The translations under genes were made by a program, and so were the position numbers. This document shows, one piece after another, positions 58,322 to 64,000 of a DNA stretch of 64,000 nt. The DNA is from Lotus japonicus. Its lineage: Eukaryota > Streptophyta > Magnoliopsida > Fabales > Fabaceae. The stretch spans positions 96,471,090 to 96,535,089 of the forward strand of contig NC_080041.1 of NCBI RefSeq assembly GCF_012489685.1, in the 5' to 3' direction. Within the stretch, counting starts at the first letter, position 1. Each line of letters starts with the position of its first letter. The notes below the pieces were generated by a model, which worked only from the letters and a program-made list of their open reading frames with translations, had not been told where the DNA came from and made no database searches.

Positions 58322-61300
58322 CTAGTTGTCAACTACTTCTACAAGAGTTGGCTCATAGTCACTGGGAGCCTCAAATCCATGAAGATTCATCACAGTTGCA
58401 GCAACATTGGCTAGACCTCCGTTGGGAAGATCGTCTCTAAACCTGACACCAGGTGATAATCCAGGACCTCCAATAGCAATTGGCACCTTAACACCATAAT
58501 AGAAACAAGTATGAGACATTATTTCAAGTATATTGTGCTTGTTTGGATACACAATGGAAAACCACGGTAGAGCTTTTATGACTATCCATTGTGATTGGGA
58601 CTTCACCGTGATTTTCAATTGTGTATCATGCACTTAAGCTTCTTTTCTAAAATGACTGATAAACTACATGGCAAGAAAAGACTACAAGTCTATATTTTTC
58701 ACAATGGTTTCCTACAGATCCCAAAAGTTATGAATAACTCATTGAAACCAGAGAATATTGCAACTCAATGTAAAATTTTCTCATTAGTGATCATATTTTG
58801 AGAAACTTACTGGCTGAAGAGTGTGAGAACTGAGAATCTGGATTTTCCCATCCTTGTCTAGAAGAGGTTTTCCAGATTTATCTCTCTTGACCATATCCTC
58901 TGCATTTCCATGGTCAGCAGTGACAACATAGATTCCATCTACTTGCTCTATTGTGTCAAGAATCATCTGCAATTACATATGTAAGCGCAGAAAAATTAAT
59001 ACAATGAGTAGTTATTTAGCATTCCCCATCTGGTGTCCCCTTCCCTGTCCCACCAATCAAATTATGACATGTCCACTTTTGGCATAGATTCCCATCTGCT
59101 AAAGGTATGCTTGGATTTTTAATAATGGAACCGATAATAGGACTTGTTTTGTTCCGTTTCAAACAGCCAAAATTGGAGGGAAATAGAAGAATTCTCAGCT
59201 AGCTTTCCGAAAAAAAATATAAAAATCTTTATTTACAAAAAAGATCTTACAAATTTGAAAATTAAAGTTCATACCTTCACTGCATCATCAGCTGCCTTGC
59301 ATCCCACAATTGTTGCTTCAATATCACCTGTGTGCCCCACCATGTCGCTATTCGGTAGATTGACACGTACCTACGCGACAAAAGAAATAAAATAGTAGCT
59401 AGAAAGTTTAATTAGACCATGACTCATTCCCAAAATCACCTAAGGGCTCATTTAATTACCTGATCAAATTTCCGGCTAAGAATTGCATCCCTTGCCTTTT
59501 CAGCAATCTGTAATGCTTTCATTTTTGGTTGCTCATTGAATGGAATCCCAATGTCACTAGGGATTTCTATATATTCTTCCAATTCTGGATTAAAATATCC
59601 AGAGCGGTTTCCGTTCCAGAAGAATGTGACATGGCCAAATTTAACCGTCTCGCTGTTGGAGAGAAAATTCGTAGAAGTTACTATAATGGCTATCATTTAA
59701 AAACCTAAGTTTCAGATATTGAATAGTGCTAAAGCTAGACAGTAACAAAAAAAACATGATAGATTTCTAATGCATTAGATAGTTCCAAAACATTCACCAT
59801 CAAGAATAGTATACGCAAACAGAAAGATTAAGGATTGCATGAAATTATTACAATAACATGAAAATCCTAAAGATTAAAATAGTGATAATGATAACTCAGT
59901 AACTCACCTGCATGCAAAGGTCCGAATACCATTATACACTAAATATTCACCAGAGGTTCTTTCAATCTCTGGTGGAGGAACAAGGTAATGACTTGGAAGC
60001 TTCAATTCACCATCGTATTCAAGCATTCCAGCATAGTGGATTTTAGGGTGACGAACCCTGTCGAATTTGTCAAAATTTTCATATTCAAGAGCCTTAGCAA
60101 GCATAGTCATTCGATCTGCCCGGAAGTTGAACGTAACAACCGCATCGCCATCAACTATCGGACCGACAGGTTTCCCGTTCTCATCAACAATAACAAAGGG
60201 AGGCAGATACTGGTCATTGGCCTTTGGTTCTGCCCTCAGTTTCTTGACAGCTTCAAGAGCAGTTGTAAACTTATAAGGCGCTTCACCGAGAACTTGCGCA
60301 TTCCACCCTCGTTTCACAACATTCCAGTCATTCTGCAGTGTTTTTTGAAATCAATGGTTCATATGAAACAAATACACACTGTTAGGACCCGAAAATCCTA
60401 ACGTGGAGAAACGATAGAGAAAATATGAAATTAACCACAAAAGGCAATCTCATATTATAACTTATATATTTAACAACAGTTCCAACTTATATCCTGAATC
60501 CTTTTTGTAAAGGTAGCCATGATTCCCAGGGTAAATAAGGTTTATTGTGTTTTCCTCTGTCAAACCTCAGAGGCAATATGGCATTACCGCAACGAATCTC
60601 AACAGACGGAATCAAATTGGTTGGTGGATATTAGAATCATAGCATGTTTGAATCGGCTTCTCTTTCCTCGTAATCAGTTCTGGAACCTAGAAGCTACTCA
60701 CAGAAAAGCTTCTCTTAAGAATTGATTTTGCCTTAAGAATCAATTATAGAAGCATATCCAAACATGCACTTAGCTACACGAAAAAACAGTAATAGAAACT
60801 AGTTGAAGTTCAAAGTTGCAGGTTAAGTACCAGCATGAGAAGATCAAATACTAAGTCAAATTCAAAGTGAAACAATGGAATGGTCACAGCCAAACACTAG
60901 TATTGATCAAAACTTGTTGGGTTTTTAAAAGATGTTAGATGCATGCACAATACAACTCGAAAATGTAGTCAAACACCATAAACTGAACTACCTTCAAATT
61001 TAAAAATATGAAAATTTCTTTTAACTCAACTATGAACTATCCATTTTATCAAGAAATCAAAACTGACGTGTGTACAATTAAAAAGCTTTTGAAAAGAAAA
61101 GAGCCAATTATATATAATACCTCATAACGATCCATTGTGACATACATGCGACCTCCACCTGATGCTATCTTTGCATCGATACCTTTCTTGCGCAATTTTG
61201 TAAGATCATTTTCAAGTGTTTCCACAAATCCCACACTTGTGCCATCTGTAACATCTCGGCCATCCGTGAGAATATGGACACGGATTCTTTTAACTCCTCG

Positions 61301-63326
61301 CTCACTAACCCCTTTAAGCAACAACTGCACAAAAAAGAAGTTAGTTGGAAAGAAGATATTTTACAAACATGAAGGAAGCAAAGTTACAGCCTCAGAAACA
61401 ATCACCTGCAACTGATCCAATCTGGAGTGAACTCCACCATCACTCAGCAGCCCAATGAGATGCAATGTGCCAGTTTCAAAACATTCCTTTATGTACTTGA
61501 AACCTTCTCCTTCATAAATTTTTCCAGAGGCTAGAGCGAGGTCCACCAGCTTTGCACTACAATGAATAAAAACAAACCAAGTCCCCATTGACATTAGGAA
61601 TGCATTTAAAACTAGGGAAGACAATAATCAAACATTTCAAGATGGTAAAGTCCAATAATAATTCCTTAATCCTCCAAAGAAATTTATTGACATTATGATA
61701 TGGCCACCCAAACATGAGAAATAGAAACCTTGGGAGAAGTTATATGTAATAAGGCTAAGCAAAAAAGGTGTTTTTATACTTCATCTGTTCTTTTATGGGC
61801 GATGATAATACATAGACAGATTTCTAATTAACACCCTTCAGACTTACCATTTTGCAACAGTTTTTAGACCCCAAACATTTTGTGGCAATTGAAAACCGCT
61901 GCAAAAATGGTTTCTGAAGGTCCTACCAGGAAATATATGTCTAATTATCTATCAATTATTTTTGTTCCTTTACATGTGAAACTTTTTGGCGCATGAATTA
62001 AGAAATAATGAAATAGTATATACACTCATTTTTAATTAAATTATGATCTAATCTCCTAATATATTATTTATCTCCCTGGTTGATTTTTACTCCTAAATTT
62101 CCCCCCAAATTAATGCTCACTTGATTTTTTTAAAGTGATAAATAAATAGAAATGAAAAACTTCTTAAAATGGTGAAGAATATAAAGAAACGTATGAACTA
62201 TTAGCTTGAGTCCTGAAACTAAAGTAGGCAAGAGAACATTACACATACTTATCACATAAAGGACAAATCATAATTTATAGTCAATGCACATTACAGGACA
62301 AGCCATAGCTAATTATTATGGCCCAACCAATGTCATAAAAGAATGATATATATGCACAGCAAATCCAAATGTTTACAAGAAACATGATCGGCTCATCTTT
62401 GAAATCAAGAAACATCAGTAATATAATTCAAGAAGGATAAGAAGACCAAGCCCTTATGATAATACAAGTCTAAAATCAATTCTTCTAAAATAATTTCCAC
62501 ACATCAACTAATTTATAAAGGAGAAGTAGTATACGATGATGATCACTAGTACAATTAAACTAGCACTGGTAGCAGCATATAACAGATGCTAAATATAGAT
62601 GGAGATGAGAAGTTAGTTTGAATTTACCCCTGAGCATATATGCGACCTGCACCAAGTGCATTGTGACCAACTTCACTATTGCCCATGTCATCATCTGTTG
62701 GAAGACCTACTGCTGTACCATGAGCCTTAACCAACCTCCAATGCTCAGGGGCACCCTACAATATACATAACAAAGAATCACCCTTCATTCAATCGATTAG
62801 AATTTGAATTAGGCCTAACTTTACTCCAAAATCTAATCTAGCTTCGGGTGAGGGTTGTTCTACCCTTTATAAGGACTATTTTGATCATAACTTTAGTCAA
62901 CATAAGGCTTCCCTACACACCCTCACGCCCACATTGGACATCTGAAGCGTGAGTGTCTCATATATGAGTGCTCTGTAATAAATAAATTTCTGATGGATGG
63001 ACTCTGATACTATCTTAAAATTTGGGTTAAGTCTAGCTCTACCCAAAAAAACTAACTTGGGGATGATGATTGTTCTACTATTTTAGGCATATATCTAGTC
63101 TAGTCAATGTGGATCTTTTCAACACCATCCAACAAGGGCAGTGGACCGGAAGGAAATAACATACCTTTTTAAGAGAATCCATGGTGGGTGTCTCAGCTAT
63201 GTGGATGCAGTTGTACTCGTCAGGTTTAGCCTCACCCCAACCATCTAGCACCACAACTGCCACTGTTTTCCCCTTTGGAAGCTTTGGATGATCCATCAAT
63301 TTCCACCAGGAATCTGAGCTACCCAT
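58322..63326 (-). CDS. iPGAM: 2,3-bisphosphoglycerate-independent phosphoglycerate mutase, 9 exons
   Basis: Interconverts 3- and 2-phosphoglycerate in cytosolic glycolysis. Encodes 559 aa, which is the standard plant length. Exons (5' to 3'): 63165..63326, 62628..62755, 61406..61556, 61121..61324, 59908..60332, 59460..59652, 59275..59370, 58811..58966, 58322..58486. All have GT-AG ends and consistent phase. Metal and catalytic residues: Asp28 in VVLDGWGE, the phosphorylated Ser81 in [28 protein letters not shown] and Asp471-His472 in [10 protein letters not shown]. It ends [20 protein letters not shown] start at MGSSDSWW (63326), the family start, although an in-frame ATG two codons upstream (63332) would add Met-Gln. 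The gene is intact, alkaline phosphatase-superfamily type and Mn-dependent by family knowledge. Introns carry small MITE-like palindromes. Confidence 0.95.
58533..58640. repeat. Small MITE-like palindrome in the last iPGAM intron
   Basis: GTGCTTGTTTGGATACACAA..AACCACGGT is answered in inverse by ACCGTGATTTTCAATTGTGT..ATCATGCAC. Arms are about 35 bp. Confidence 0.5.
60639..60772. repeat. MITE-like palindrome in an iPGAM intron
   Basis: GCATGTTTGAATCGGCTTCT at the left returns inverted as AGAAGCATATCCAAACATGC on the right. AATTGATTCTTAAG-like words extend the arms. TSD not resolved. Confidence 0.5.
61847..61914. repeat. Short palindrome in iPGAM intron 2
   Basis: ACCATTTTGCAACAGTTTTT pairs with AAAACCGCTGCAAAAATGGT across a ~25-bp loop. 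Probably a tiny MITE. Confidence 0.45.
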
Positions 63327-64000
63327 CTGCATTAACCTCTTCTATGCCTGATCCTGATGCAACAACCAAACCAAAGATCCAAATTCAACAACAAATTAAG
63401 AATGATTCTTATATAAACATCACTTATGAGTACATGTTGTTATGTGATAGACTGATAGCATGATCTATATGTTAGTTCTAGATCATGTAGTTTGGATATC
63501 CTACTATTTCAATATAAACTTCAGGACATGCAGATGCAAATTGAAAAATTATCAAACTTTATAAATGAAATCAGAGGATGAGACTCACGCAGAGAACTTT
63601 GTAGAGAATAGTGATTTCTAGAACTTGCTTTTCCCTCCTTGTTTGTATGTGTGTCAGCCAGCAACTAACTGAACAAATGTCACACGGGTAACCCACTAAC
63701 CTGACAAGTGGATTGTGTTGTGCTGTACATAAAAGCAGTTTTATTAGACTGGTACAAACAAGTCTAGTAAAGTGGAAAGTCTATATATATTTTTTCAAAA
63801 AGTTTGACTCGCAACCTAGATAATAATAATAGGAATAGGAATATGAATAGGAATAGAAATAGAAATAGAAGAGAGAGAAATAAGCAATATATAATAGGTC
63901 TTGATAGATAGACATATTGGGAATTCGACACATTTCAGAATTTAGACATATAGGTTTGTGGTGGTTTTTAATTGTCCAATACAATAAACCAAGGTTGTTG
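63327..64000. other. iPGAM 5' leader and upstream DNA
   Basis: The leader and promoter should lie in the first few hundred bases; no firm TATA box was placed. A degenerate GGAATA/GAAATA hexanucleotide repeat occupies about 63831-63872. No further gene. Confidence 0.45.

Overview
The window is nuclear DNA of a flowering plant. The genes have GT-AG introns and plant-specific families are present: MED33/REF4, a CML42-type calcium sensor, LEA_2/NHL proteins and an Rf-type PPR array. The intergenic DNA is AT-rich and packed with plant transposons. Gene and repeat style suggest a papilionoid legume, but this is an inference from memory of legume repeats. No prokaryotic, organellar or viral segment was seen.

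Layout. 0.2-2.7 kb: a two-exon calmodulin-like gene on the minus strand. 3-9.4 kb: non-autonomous DNA transposons, namely a Tourist-like MITE with an inverted partial copy, a long-TIR element, a Mutator-like element with perfect 9-bp target-site duplications (TSDs), a foldback MITE and a hAT remnant. 9.8-10.9 kb: a broken F-box gene. 12.4-14.7 kb: retroelement debris (SINE, LINE RNase H, and a Copia gag fragment nested in the LINE). 15.2-20.4 kb: two LEA_2/NHL membrane-protein genes on the minus strand, separated by a Stowaway MITE, a SINE and AT-rich repeat. 22.8-26.2 kb: a second Mutator-like element, a Stowaway, a SINE-like unit and a hAT element. 26.5-42.6 kb: an 11-exon MED33 gene encoding 1317 aa by my splicing. 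Its ninth intron holds a young, structurally complete 5.2-kb Copia retrotransposon, and other introns hold a TRIM-like element and solo-LTR-like sequence. 43.7-50 kb: a seven-exon WD40-like gene (481 aa) preceded by a duplicated 260-bp block with E2F-like sites and carrying a dead LINE in an intron. 51.8-53.3 kb: a frameshifted PPR array. 53.7-57.1 kb: a solo-LTR candidate, a lone dioxygenase pseudo-exon, a hAT element with a perfect 8-bp TSD and two unassigned exons. 58.3-63.3 kb: a nine-exon cofactor-independent phosphoglycerate mutase on the minus strand (559 aa).

The genes do not form an operon or pathway. They are independent loci: Ca2+ sensing, membrane-anchored LEA_2/NHL proteins, the Mediator tail, an unknown propeller-like protein and glycolysis. 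Splice sites were set by eye, requiring GT/AG ends, phase agreement and continuity with remembered family sequences. No alignments were run. I see no convincing new biological system. The best leads are the recent Copia insertion with non-TG/CA LTR ends, a stop-free in-frame MED33 intron, the duplicated E2F-like module and the Mutator-like element with ~25-bp internal repeats.
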